DNA from: an alpha proteobacterium HIMB114
GTDB taxonomy: Bacteria > Pseudomonadota > Alphaproteobacteria > Pelagibacterales > Pelagibacteraceae
Reading direction: 5' to 3'
NCBI GenBank assembly: GCA_000163555.2
Contig: ADAC02000001.1
Span: 620,001-684,000, forward strand
DNA: 64,000 nucleotides
The notes under the pieces are model-generated. The model was given only the letters and a program-made list of their open reading frames with translations, did not search any database and was not told the DNA's origin. The position numbers were made by a program, and so were the translations under genes. Shown here one piece after another: positions 1 to 8,045 of the stretch (its first letter is position 1; each line of letters starts with the position of its first letter).

Positions 1-1272
1 TGGAATTTGTTCTAGTGACCATAGATTAGTTTTTTTTAATTTTTTAACATAAATAACATCTCCAACATTAAAAACATCTTCCATATTTTTTGGAAAACCT
101 TCGTGTAAATCTTGGGTTATTCTTTTTTTTGCCCATTTAGTATTTTCAAATAAAATAATTCCTTCTTTATCTGTATCAGTAAAAATTTTAGCTTTATTTT
201 GATCAATATTTTCTATTAAGGCTAAATTAAAATCTCTTGATTTAAGTTTTCCATTTTTTTTGAGTTGGTTAAATTTTTCTCTAGTATAGTTTTTATATAA
301 AGGTCCAGTCCAACCGTGTCTTTTGGAATATAAAATAATATTTTTTTTTAATGCTGAGCTTGTAACTTCTTGAATTTTTTTATTTAATGAAGTTTTTACA
401 AACAAACCTTGCCTGTAAAGTTTTTTATCTCCATACTGATCTATTAAATTTTTTCTCACTTCTTCAACAAAAAATGCGGGCGAAGTATCTATATTTAGAT
501 CTCTCTTTTTTAATTTAATTTTATAATTTAAAGATTTTTGCAACTCTTCCTTGGATATAAAACCATTATCTTGCATACGTTTTAAAACCCAATCTTTTCT
601 ACCCTTAACCGTTTTAAAATTTCTGTATGGATTATATTTACTTGGGGCTTTAGGAAGTGATGCTAACAAAGCAGCCTCAGCATTATTAATATCTTTAATT
701 GATTTATCAAAGTATGTCATGCTTGCAGAAGCTATTCCATAAGATCTTTCGCCTAAGTAAATCTCATTTAAATATAGTTCTAATATTCTTTTTTTTGATA
801 ATACCTTTTCAATTCTAAAAGCTAAAATTGCTTCTTTTACTTTTCTTGCAAGTGATACATCAGAGGTTAGTAAAAAATTTTTTGCAACTTGTTGGGTAAT
901 AGTGGAAGCGCCCTCTAGCCTATTTCCTGAAATTATGTTTTGAACATTTTTTATTACCGCTCTTGTAATTCCAATTGCATCTATACCAGGGTGTTCATAA
1001 AAATTTTTATCTTCTGCTGATAAAAACGCATTGATCACTGTCTTAGGAACTTGATCAATTTTTACAAATGATCTTCGCTCCCTAGAAAAGTCTGCGATCA
1101 CATCTCCATCAATATCATAAACTTTCGTAGATACTGGTGGCTTATAAGTTTTTAAAAAACCAAAATCTGGTAGATCGTTTGAAAAATACCAAAACAGGGA
1201 GAAAATTAAAAAAAGACCTAAAAATGAAAAGATTAGAAATAAAGCGATAATCTTATTTAAGTAATTTCCCAT
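1..1272 (-). CDS. mrcA: Penicillin-binding protein 1A, bifunctional peptidoglycan synthase (3' part outside window)
   Basis: Inner-membrane class A PBP that polymerises lipid II and cross-links peptidoglycan. Only the first 424 codons are present; the frame stays open to base 1. A single N-terminal membrane anchor (about residues 8-30) precedes a GT51 transglycosylase domain with SAEDKNFYEHPG (catalytic Glu about residue 87), GASTITQQVAKN and ELYLNEIYLGERSYG. The last part resembles the OB-like insert of PBP1A. The transpeptidase SxxK motif would lie beyond the edge. The start is the ATG at 1270-1272, just ahead of the hydrophobic anchor. It is divergent from the RNase E gene, sharing a 112-base intergenic region. 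The 1A assignment, rather than another class A PBP, rests on overall resemblance. Confidence 0.93.
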   Translation of the reverse strand, partial: MGNYLNKIIALFLIFSFLGLFLIFSLFWYFSNDLPDFGFLKTYKPPVSTKVYDIDGDVIADFSRERRSFVKIDQVPKTVINAFLSAEDKNFYEHPGIDAIGITRAVIKNVQNIISGNRLEGASTITQQVAKNFLLTSDVSLARKVKEAILAFRIEKVLSKKRILELYLNEIYLGERSYGIASASMTYFDKSIKDINNAEAALLASLPKAPSKYNPYRNFKTVKGRKDWVLKRMQDNGFISKEELQKSLNYKIKLKKRDLNIDTSPAFFVEEVRKNLIDQYGDKKLYRQGLFVKTSLNKKIQEVTSSALKKNIILYSKRHGWTGPLYKNYTREKFNQLKKNGKLKSRDFNLALIENIDQNKAKIFTDTDKEGIILFENTKWAKKRITQDLHEGFPKNMEDVFNVGDVIYVKKLKKTNLWSLEQIP

Positions 1273-1384
1273 AAATTTTCTTTAAATAATATTTAAATGA
1301 TATAAATATGGCAATTATTACTATGTTCAAAAATTTTATCAAAAAAACAATGCAAACAAATTTAAAATTTAAGAGAGATTTATT
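1273..1384. other. Divergent intergenic region between PBP1A and RNase E genes
   Basis: This 112-base, very AT-rich spacer must hold promoters for both divergent genes. A purine-rich AGAGAG stretch lies just before the RNase E ATG and probably acts as its ribosome binding site. I see no convincing hairpin or operator. Short overlapping reading frames across it look like chance products of the AT-rich sequence. Confidence 0.5.
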
Positions 1385-3217
1385 ATGGATAAAAAGATTC
1401 TTATTGATGCTTCGCAAGAGAAGCAAACAAGGGTTGCGATCACAAATAACGGTAATGTTGATGGCTATGAATTTGAAAACATCAATAAAAAGCAACTAAA
1501 AGGAAATATTTACTTAGGGAAAGTAAGTCGAATAGAACCATCTCTGCAAGCAGCTTTTGTTGACTTTGGTAATGAACGTCATGGGTTCCTAGCTTTTAAC
1601 GATATTCAATCTGAATATTATCAACTACCACAGTCTGACAAGGATGCTTTGAAGCAAGAAGAAGAGGAAATCAGAGAAGAATTAAACAAAGCAACAGAGA
1701 ATATTGAAGAAAGCCAGAATGAAGATCAAGAAGCATTAGATGAAAATGCACAAGTAGATCTTCAATCCAATACTGACGAAGAAAATCAAGTAAGTAATGA
1801 AATTTCCGAGGTAGAAAATATCGAAAACAAGAATGCTCTAAATGAGAACCAACTCGATAAAAAAATTGAAAAAATTAGAAGTAAAAGGAAAAAAAGATAT
1901 AGAATTCAAGAAGTCATTAAGCCTGGGCAAGTAATTTTAATTCAAATTGTAAAAGAAGAGAGAGGAAAAAAAGGAGCTGCTCTTACAACTTATATTTCGC
2001 TTGCGGGAAAATATATTGTTTTGATGCCAAATACTGCAAAAGGTGGTGGTATATCTAGAAAGATTTTTAACTCGCAAGATAGAAGACATATAAGAGAAAT
2101 CATTAACTCACTAGAAATTCCAAAATCTATGGGTTTAATTGTAAGAACTGCTGGAGCTAAAAAAACCCAAAATGATATAAAAAATGACCTAGAAGTTTTG
2201 ATTGGCATTTGGGATAAAATTAAAGTTAAAACTTTAAAATCAAACGCACCAAATTTAATTCATGAAGAAGGAGATTTAATCTATAGATCTATAAGAGATT
2301 TTTTAACCTACGATACTGAAGAAATAATTATTGACGGTGATGATGCTTATGAAAAAGCAAAAAATTATGCGGATATAATCGCAAAAGATTCTTTGAAAAA
2401 AATAAAAAAGCATAAAAATAAAATCCCACTTTTTCATTCAACAGGAATAGAAAAATATTTGAATAAAATTTATGACTCTAGAGTAACTCTTAAGTCTGGG
2501 GGTTATTTAATTATCAGTCCTACAGAAGCTTTAGTTTCAGTTGATGTTAACTCGGGTAAAGCAACAAAAGAGAGGAATATTGAAAAAACTGCACTTGCAA
2601 CAAACATTGAAGCTGCTGAAGAAGTGGCTAGACAAGCAAAACTAAGGGATCTTGCCGGTTTAATAGTTATCGATTTTATTGATATGGAAAATTACTCCAA
2701 TAGAAGATTAGTAGAAAGAAAAATGAAAGAATCTTTAAGATCAGATAAAGCAAGAACTCAAGTTGGAAGGATAAGTAATTTTGGCTTACTTGAAATGACA
2801 AGGCAGAGATTGAGAGAAAGCTATATTAAATGGGAGACCGTACTATCAAAAGAGTCTTTTTGTGAAAAGATACTTAGAAAAGTAGAAGAGAAAATATTTG
2901 ATATTCCAAAAGTCAAAAAAGTAGAAGTTGAATTGTCACCAAAAACCATTCTTTACATGAAAGAAAATATGAATGATGAGATTGATTTTTTTGAAAAAAA
3001 ATTCAAATTCAAAACTACTTTTACAAAAAATGAAAATCTTCTTTCAAGAGAGTTTAAGGTAAATTTCTTAAATAATAAAAATAAAATATTGGATACGTAT
3101 TCAGAGATTTCAATTAAATTAGAAGAGCCTGAGGTTCTAAAAGATAATAAAAAAAATAAGAAATTTAGAGGCAATAAAAAATATAAGAATACAAAAAAGA
3201 AAAAAGCAAAAAAATAA
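1385..3217 (+). CDS. rne: Ribonuclease E/G family endoribonuclease
   Basis: Endonuclease that starts mRNA decay and rRNA processing in the cytoplasm. The 610-residue protein opens with MDKKILIDA and an S1-type RNA-binding region (GNIYLGKVSRIEPSLQAAFVDFG). An acidic Glu/Asp/Asn-rich insert of about 100 residues (roughly 95-180) splits it, as is usual in alphaproteobacteria. The S1 region resumes at KERGKKGAALTTYISLAG, followed by the DNase I-like catalytic domain. The metal-binding aspartates are seen in VSVDVNSGKAT and IVIDFIDM. Two parts are missing. The zinc-link CPxC motif that normally follows MTRQRLR (residue 471 on) is replaced by a stretch with one Cys (about 493). There is also no long C-terminal degradosome scaffold, only a short Lys-rich tail. 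Confidence 0.93.
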   Translation: MDKKILIDASQEKQTRVAITNNGNVDGYEFENINKKQLKGNIYLGKVSRIEPSLQAAFVDFGNERHGFLAFNDIQSEYYQLPQSDKDALKQEEEEIREELNKATENIEESQNEDQEALDENAQVDLQSNTDEENQVSNEISEVENIENKNALNENQLDKKIEKIRSKRKKRYRIQEVIKPGQVILIQIVKEERGKKGAALTTYISLAGKYIVLMPNTAKGGGISRKIFNSQDRRHIREIINSLEIPKSMGLIVRTAGAKKTQNDIKNDLEVLIGIWDKIKVKTLKSNAPNLIHEEGDLIYRSIRDFLTYDTEEIIIDGDDAYEKAKNYADIIAKDSLKKIKKHKNKIPLFHSTGIEKYLNKIYDSRVTLKSGGYLIISPTEALVSVDVNSGKATKERNIEKTALATNIEAAEEVARQAKLRDLAGLIVIDFIDMENYSNRRLVERKMKESLRSDKARTQVGRISNFGLLEMTRQRLRESYIKWETVLSKESFCEKILRKVEEKIFDIPKVKKVEVELSPKTILYMKENMNDEIDFFEKKFKFKTTFTKNENLLSREFKVNFLNNKNKILDTYSEISIKLEEPEVLKDNKKNKKFRGNKKYKNTKKKKAKK

Positions 3218-3223
3218 TTTTTA

Positions 3224-3997
3224 TTACTTAATTTTTCTTTTATGAGTTGTTGAGTTTTTAGCTAAGAAAGACTTTTCCATAATTCCAGATAAATAAGATA
3301 ATCTTCCAGCTTCTACTGCTAATTTCATAGCCTCTGCCATCAAAATTGGTTTGCTCGCTTTAGCTATTGCAGAATTTACTAATACCCCGTCACAACCTAA
3401 TTCCATTGCAATACTAGCATCGGATGCACAACCAATTCCCGCATCAACTATTACTGGAACTTTAGAACGTTTTTTTATTAGTTTGATATTATTTTTATTT
3501 GGAATACCGTGCCCAGAACCAATTAAAGATCCAAGAGGCATTACTGCTACTACTCCTATTTCTTCAAGCTGTTTGCAAGCAATGGGGTCATCTGAACAAT
3601 AAACCATCACATCAAATTTTTCTTTTACTAAAATTTTAGCACACTTTAATGTTTCTTCCATATTAGGGTATAAAGTTTCTTGATCTCCTAAAACCTCAAG
3701 TTTAACTAAATTCCAACCCCCGCTATCTCTTGCCAACCTTAAAACTCTCAAAGCATCTTCAGAACTAAAACACCCCGCTGTATTTGGAAGGTATCTAATT
3801 TTTTTAGGATTAATATAATCCATTAATAGCGGCTCTTTTTTATTTGTAATGTTGACTCTTCTTACGGCAACTGTAACCATATCAGCTCCGGAAGCTTTAA
3901 TAGCTTTCGCTGTTTCAGAGAAATTTTTGTATTTCCCTGTTCCAACAATTAATCTAGATTTAAATTTGTATTTACCTACTCTAAATAAATCTTTCAT
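3224..3997 (-). CDS. thiG: Thiazole synthase ThiG
   Basis: Forms the thiazole phosphate moiety of thiamine from 1-deoxy-D-xylulose 5-phosphate, dehydroglycine and ThiS thiocarboxylate. The 257-residue protein is a complete TIM barrel. It carries LIVGTGKY near the N terminus, PNTAGC, the Schiff-base lysine in LVKLEVLGD (about Lys99), [12 protein letters not shown] and [11 protein letters not shown] for phosphate binding. Its start codon shares one base with the thiS stop (TAATG), so the two are translationally coupled. It ends six bases from the convergent RNase E gene. No other thiamine genes are in the window, so cofactor synthesis is either dispersed or incomplete. Confidence 0.96.
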   Translation of the reverse strand: MKDLFRVGKYKFKSRLIVGTGKYKNFSETAKAIKASGADMVTVAVRRVNITNKKEPLLMDYINPKKIRYLPNTAGCFSSEDALRVLRLARDSGGWNLVKLEVLGDQETLYPNMEETLKCAKILVKEKFDVMVYCSDDPIACKQLEEIGVVAVMPLGSLIGSGHGIPNKNNIKLIKKRSKVPVIVDAGIGCASDASIAMELGCDGVLVNSAIAKASKPILMAEAMKLAVEAGRLSYLSGIMEKSFLAKNSTTHKRKIK

Positions 3998-4197
3998 TAA
4001 CCGCCCCCAATAAAAGTAACAACTTCAACTTTATCATTTTTTTTAAACTTAAAATCTCTATATTTTTCCTTTGGAATAACAACTTTATTTACTTCAATAG
4101 CTACTTTTGATGATTTAATATTAATTTTCTTTAAAAGAATATTAATTGTATCTTTTTCATTGATTGAAAATTTTTTGCCATTTAAAACAATATGCAT
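3997..4197 (-). CDS. thiS: Sulfur carrier protein ThiS
   Basis: Small beta-grasp sulfur carrier (66 residues) whose C-terminal glycine is adenylated and thiocarboxylated to donate sulfur to ThiG. The ubiquitin-like fold is suggested by the N-terminal [10 protein letters not shown] strand pair and by the C-terminal FIGGG tail, with the Gly-Gly end typical of ThiS. It lies directly upstream of thiG with a one-base stop/start overlap. The ThiF-type activating enzyme is not in the window. Confidence 0.95.
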   Translation of the reverse strand: MHIVLNGKKFSINEKDTINILLKKINIKSSKVAIEVNKVVIPKEKYRDFKFKKNDKVEVVTFIGGG

Positions 4198-4228
4198 TAT
4201 TAAAGCTTAATATTTTTCAATTAATAAA

Positions 4229-4669
4229 ATGTCAAAAAAAATAGAAATTATTAACGGACCAAATATAAATCTTTTAGGTAAAAGAGAGCCAGAAATTTAC
4301 GGTAATCTTACATTGGAAGATATAAATAACCAAATTAAAGACTATGCTAAAAAACTAGAACTAAATGTTTCTTTTTTTCAGTCTAATGTAGAAGGTGAAA
4401 TTGTGAACAAAATTCAAGAATGTGATAAATCAGATGGATTAATAATAAATGCCGCCGCTTTTACTCATACCTCTGTGGCAATTCATGATGCTTTAAAAAG
4501 TTTAAATATACCTAAAATAGAAGTTCATATTTCTAATATTTATAAACGCGAAGAATTTAGGCATAAATCATTAATCAGTAATGTGGTTGATGGAATAATT
4601 TGCGGTCTTGGAATTAATAGTTATAAATTAGCTCTGCAAGGTGTAAAAAATATCATAGATGAAAATTAA
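4229..4669 (+). CDS. aroQ: Type II 3-dehydroquinate dehydratase
   Basis: Catalyses dehydration of 3-dehydroquinate to 3-dehydroshikimate in the shikimate pathway. The 146-residue length is normal for the dodecameric type II enzyme. The N-terminal GPNINLLGKREPEIYG carries the active-site Arg (about 19) and general-base Tyr (about 24). INAAAFTHTSVAIHDAL and EVHISN (His about 100, general acid) complete the site. It leads the aroQ-accB-accC cluster conserved in alphaproteobacteria and overlaps accB by 11 bases. Confidence 0.97.
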   Translation: MSKKIEIINGPNINLLGKREPEIYGNLTLEDINNQIKDYAKKLELNVSFFQSNVEGEIVNKIQECDKSDGLIINAAAFTHTSVAIHDALKSLNIPKIEVHISNIYKREEFRHKSLISNVVDGIICGLGINSYKLALQGVKNIIDEN

Positions 4670-5072
4670 CAAAGATAAAATTAAAGAATTAGTTAAAATT
4701 TTAGATGAGCTTAATCTAACTGAATTAAGTTACTCTGATGGAAAAGAAAGTATCAAAGTAGGAAAAGGTACACTGTCAGCACCAAGTGTAGTTTCATCAA
4801 ACAATTTAGCTTCTGCTACAACAAAGTCTTCTGGAAAATTTAATGGAGTAAAAAGTCCAATGGTGGGTACAGCTTATCTTGCACCTGAGCCTGGGGCAAA
4901 ACCTTTTGTTACTGTTGGATCAAAAGTAAAAAAAGGAGATACAATTCTAATTATTGAAGCTATGAAAACAATGAACCATATACCTTCGTCACAAGATGGG
5001 ATTGTGGAAGAGATTTGCGTTAATGACGGTGAGTCTGTTGAGTTTGATCAAGAATTAATCAAAATTAAATGA
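4659..5072 (+). CDS. accB: Biotin carboxyl carrier protein of acetyl-CoA carboxylase
   Basis: Carries the biotin that shuttles carboxyl groups between biotin carboxylase and the carboxyltransferase to make malonyl-CoA for fatty acid synthesis. The 137-residue protein has an N-terminal helical region, a Ser/Ala/Thr linker (about 40-60) and a C-terminal biotinyl domain. The biotinylation motif is EAMKTMN, with Lys about residue 103. The start overlaps the end of aroQ and the stop overlaps the accC start by four bases, so the three genes form a tight operon. Confidence 0.97.
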   Translation: MKINKDKIKELVKILDELNLTELSYSDGKESIKVGKGTLSAPSVVSSNNLASATTKSSGKFNGVKSPMVGTAYLAPEPGAKPFVTVGSKVKKGDTILIIEAMKTMNHIPSSQDGIVEEICVNDGESVEFDQELIKIK

Positions 5073-6415
5073 TAAAAAAAATACTCATCGCAAATCGCGG
5101 TGAAATTGCTGTAAGAGTAATAAGAGCTTGCAAAGAACTTGGTATTAAAAGTGTAGCTGTCCATTCATCAGCAGATAAAGATGCAATGCATGTTCAGCTG
5201 GCTGATGAGAGTGTTTGCATTGGACCACCAAGAGCAAGTGATAGTTACCTTAGTATTCCAAATTTATTATCCGCTTATGAATTAACAGGGTCTGACTCAA
5301 TTCATCCTGGGTACGGTTTTTTATCTGAAAACTATGAGTTTGCTAAAATCCTAGAAGATCACAAAATTAATTTTATTGGTCCATCTTCAAGTTTAATAAA
5401 AAAAATGGGTGATAAAATTGAAGCAAAAAAAATTGCCAAAGAATTAGGTCTGCCAATAATTAAAGGTTCGGATAAAGGTATTACGGACATTAACGAGGCT
5501 AAAAAAATGGCAGAAGAAATTGGTTACCCAGTGCTAATTAAAGCCGCTGGTGGTGGTGGTGGAAAGGGTATGAAAATTGTTTACGAAAGTAAGGATTTAG
5601 AAAAAAATGTAATTGATGCAAAAAGTGAAGCAAAAAAATTTTTTAACAATGATGAAGTTTTTATTGAAAAATTCTTTCAAAATCCAAGACATATAGAAGT
5701 TCAAATTTTATCAGATGGAAAAAAAGTTGTTCATCTCGGTGAGAGAGATTGTACTGTCCAGAGAAGATATCAAAAACTAGTTGAGGAAAGTCCAAGTCCT
5801 GTTTTAACAAATGAGGAGAGGAATAAACTTTTGGAAAATTCTGTAAATAGTATTTCAAAACTTGGGTATAAAGGTGCAGGTACTTTAGAGTTTATTTATG
5901 AAAATGGTGAATTCTTCTTTTTAGAAATGAATACCAGACTTCAAGTTGAGCATCCAGTTTCAGAAGCAGTAACAGGAGTTGATTTAGTAAAAAGACAAAT
6001 TGAAATAGCATCAACTGGTAATTTAGAACTAGATCAATCACAAATAAATTTTAATGGTCATGCAATTGAGTGCAGAATTAATGCAGAAAATTATAAAAAA
6101 GATTTTCAACCTAGTGCTGGAAAAATAACATCTTGCCATATTCCTTCGGGGCCAGGAACTCGAGTAGACTCCGCAATTTATCAAGGATATATTGTGCAAC
6201 CATTTTATGACAGTATGATTGCAAAGCTAATTTCTCACGGAAGAGACAGAGAGTCAGCGTTGGCAAGATCACTTAGAGCTTTAGATGAATTTGTAATTTC
6301 TGGTATCGATACCACAATTGACTTGCATCAAGAAATATTAAAACATAACGATTTTTTAAGCTTCAATTATGATGTCAATTGGTTGGCGAAATCAGACATC
6401 TTAAATAAAAATTAG
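5069..6415 (+). CDS. accC: Biotin carboxylase subunit of acetyl-CoA carboxylase
   Basis: ATP-dependent carboxylation of the biotin on AccB, the first half-reaction of acetyl-CoA carboxylase. The 448-residue length is normal. It starts MIKKILIANRGEIAVRVIRA and has the ATP-grasp glycine loop KAAGGGGGKGM. EMNTRLQVEHPV supplies metal and bicarbonate ligands, and the C-terminal biotin carboxylase domain contains FQPSAGKI. It is translationally coupled to accB. In many alphaproteobacteria aat follows accC; here the convergent DUF2155 gene overlaps the accC end instead. Confidence 0.97.
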   Translation: MIKKILIANRGEIAVRVIRACKELGIKSVAVHSSADKDAMHVQLADESVCIGPPRASDSYLSIPNLLSAYELTGSDSIHPGYGFLSENYEFAKILEDHKINFIGPSSSLIKKMGDKIEAKKIAKELGLPIIKGSDKGITDINEAKKMAEEIGYPVLIKAAGGGGGKGMKIVYESKDLEKNVIDAKSEAKKFFNNDEVFIEKFFQNPRHIEVQILSDGKKVVHLGERDCTVQRRYQKLVEESPSPVLTNEERNKLLENSVNSISKLGYKGAGTLEFIYENGEFFFLEMNTRLQVEHPVSEAVTGVDLVKRQIEIASTGNLELDQSQINFNGHAIECRINAENYKKDFQPSAGKITSCHIPSGPGTRVDSAIYQGYIVQPFYDSMIAKLISHGRDRESALARSLRALDEFVISGIDTTIDLHQEILKHNDFLSFNYDVNWLAKSDILNKN

Positions 6416-6795
6416 TTACAGCTTTTTAATGAAATATCATAATTTGGATGCTCAATTTCATTAATTGATGAATTTGAGGCAAACATCCAATTATTAAATA
6501 AAAAAACCCTGTCTTTAGTTTGATTTTTAACATCTTTAATTTGCACTAAAGCAGAGGTTTCTAAAAACCCTTTCCTGGTATCAAGAACACACTTATCAAT
6601 AAAAATTTCAAAATCTTTAATATTTTTTAAAGTTTTTAAATTAATTTTTTTAGTGCTTAATCTTGAAGTTATTTTGTCAATAATTTTTATCTCAGCATAA
6701 TTATTATCATTTTTTAAAACTTTTACTAATTCATTTCCAAATGATGAAAAGCTAAAAATAAATAAATAAATAAATATAATTATTTTGGTTGCCAT
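6412..6795 (-). CDS. DUF2155 family exported protein
   Basis: A 127-residue protein with an N-terminal signal peptide (a hydrophobic run ending at about SSFGNE, near residue 22), so probably periplasmic. The C-terminal NNWMFASNSSINEIEHPNYD with a final Cys matches the pattern of the DUF2155 family, which is common in alphaproteobacteria and has no known function. It overlaps the NDUFA12-like gene upstream by 16 bases, and its 3' end overlaps accC by four bases. Linkage of DUF2155, an NDUFA12-like gene and accBC is widespread in this class. The function is unknown. Confidence 0.8.
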   Translation of the reverse strand: MATKIIIFIYLFIFSFSSFGNELVKVLKNDNNYAEIKIIDKITSRLSTKKINLKTLKNIKDFEIFIDKCVLDTRKGFLETSALVQIKDVKNQTKDRVFLFNNWMFASNSSINEIEHPNYDISLKSCN

Positions 6796-7133
6796 CTTTT
6801 GTAAGGCAATTTTTTTTCGTGCTGAGGAACATAAGCTTGACTAGTACCAGTGAAGTTTTTTTTGTGTTCTTTCTGCCAATTAAAATTATTAAACTTTACT
6901 TGATCTGGTGTAGTTTTAATTATTTTATGTAACCAAGAATGCCACTCAGGGGGTATTGATGAAGCATCAACTGTACCATTGTAAATGACCCATCTTTTTG
7001 TATCATCTTTATTTTGATAATATTTATTTCCATAATGATCTTTTCCGACCATGTTACCATAAACTAAAGTTTGCAAGAATGTTCCAAATGTTTGTCCATT
7101 CCACCAAGAAAAAATAATTTTAAATAAATTCAT
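6780..7133 (-). CDS. NDUFA12-like NADH:ubiquinone oxidoreductase accessory subunit (17.2 kDa family)
   Basis: Small protein (117 residues from the chosen ATG) related to the NDUFA12/B17.2 accessory subunit of complex I, which mitochondria and alphaproteobacteria share. The evidence is the SWWNGQTFGTFLQT opening, GKDHYGNKYYQNK, RRW-like KRWVIYNG, and VDASSIPPEWHSWLHK. The C terminus is basic and proline-containing (YKRWQPK). An in-frame GTG two codons upstream is a possible alternative start. It is cotranscribed with DUF2155. It probably acts at the inner membrane with the Nuo complex, although no nuo gene is in the window. Confidence 0.9.
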   Translation of the reverse strand: MNLFKIIFSWWNGQTFGTFLQTLVYGNMVGKDHYGNKYYQNKDDTKRWVIYNGTVDASSIPPEWHSWLHKIIKTTPDQVKFNNFNWQKEHKKNFTGTSQAYVPQHEKKLPYKRWQPK

Positions 7134-7139
7134 TAACAC

Positions 7140-7226
7140 AATTGAAAGTTGTTTTTTTTTAAATGGACTTATAACAAAGAGTCACTTAGAAAACTATTTT
7201 AATATTAACGATTCTTAAAGGAAAAT
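7140..7226. other. Divergent intergenic region before the TSCPD-domain gene
   Basis: This spacer lies between the divergent NDUFA12-like and TSCPD-domain genes. An AAAGGA sequence about six bases before the ATG at 7227 is a good ribosome binding site and supports that start. No hairpin or operator stands out. Confidence 0.5.
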
Positions 7227-8045
7227 ATGAGCAAATTTGTAGCTGAAAGTTTTTATACGTGTCTTTTCAAAATAAGTCATAAATTAAATGAAATAAGTAA
7301 CGATTCTCTTAAAGAAATAGACAAAAGAGATGATGGAAAATTTGAAATTATTGATGTTAAATTTAATAAAAGAAAAACTAAAGCGATAGGGGATATTAAA
7401 AATACTTCAAAACAGGCTCAAACTGAAGACCTTAAAGATTTAATTCAAAACAGTGTAAATGAAGCTCCAAAAAGCTCAGGTGTAGAAAATAATTTAAACG
7501 ACAAGAATTTTAACTTCAGAAGAAGAATGCCTGATAGAAGAAAGGCATATATTCAAAAGGCAACAATTGATGACAATAAGGTTTATTTACATATTGGAGA
7601 GTATGAAGACGGTAAGATTGGAGAAATTTTCATTGATACTAATAAAGAAGGCGAACTTGTAAAATCAATGATGAATAATTTTGCTATAGCAATATCACTA
7701 GGTCTACAATACGGAGTTCCTTTGGAAGAATATGTTGATGCATTTATTGATACCAAGTTCGAGCCATCTGGAAAAGTGCATGGTAATGACCGTATTTTAA
7801 GTGCAACCTCTATATTGGATTATATCTTTAGGGAATTAGCAATCTCTTATTTGGGTAGAGAAGATTTGGCCCACACTCCATCAATTAAAAAGGCTGAATC
7901 TGCGGAAGCTTCAAGCCCAGAAGAAGCCAAATTTCTTGATGTGCTTAAAAATGTTACAAGTAAGGGATTTGTAAGAAATCAATATAAAGAAAAGTTAGTA
8001 GATCTTACAAATGTGAGATTAAATATTAAAAGTAAAAAAGCCTAA
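7227..8045 (+). CDS. Stand-alone TSCPD-domain protein resembling the C-terminal region of B12-dependent ribonucleotide reductase
   Basis: A 272-residue protein. Residues about 98-217 ([70 protein letters not shown]) match the C-terminal TSCPD-type domain of adenosylcobalamin-dependent ribonucleotide reductase NrdJ as I know it. The whole catalytic barrel with its active-site cysteines is absent, as is a C-terminal CxxC pair. The first 97 residues are charged and not recognised. The start is supported by a good ribosome binding site, and the 3' end overlaps convergent aspS by four bases. This is either a retained and repurposed fragment or a regulator or partner of another reductase; the role is not known. 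Confidence 0.8.
   Translation: MSKFVAESFYTCLFKISHKLNEISNDSLKEIDKRDDGKFEIIDVKFNKRKTKAIGDIKNTSKQAQTEDLKDLIQNSVNEAPKSSGVENNLNDKNFNFRRRMPDRRKAYIQKATIDDNKVYLHIGEYEDGKIGEIFIDTNKEGELVKSMMNNFAIAISLGLQYGVPLEEYVDAFIDTKFEPSGKVHGNDRILSATSILDYIFRELAISYLGREDLAHTPSIKKAESAEASSPEEAKFLDVLKNVTSKGFVRNQYKEKLVDLTNVRLNIKSKKA

Noticed and set aside
551-742. 63-codon plus-strand frame opposite the PBP1A gene
   Set aside because: It is antisense to a strongly conserved PBP1A region, has no ribosome binding site or recognisable features, and is a shadow of the coding frame.
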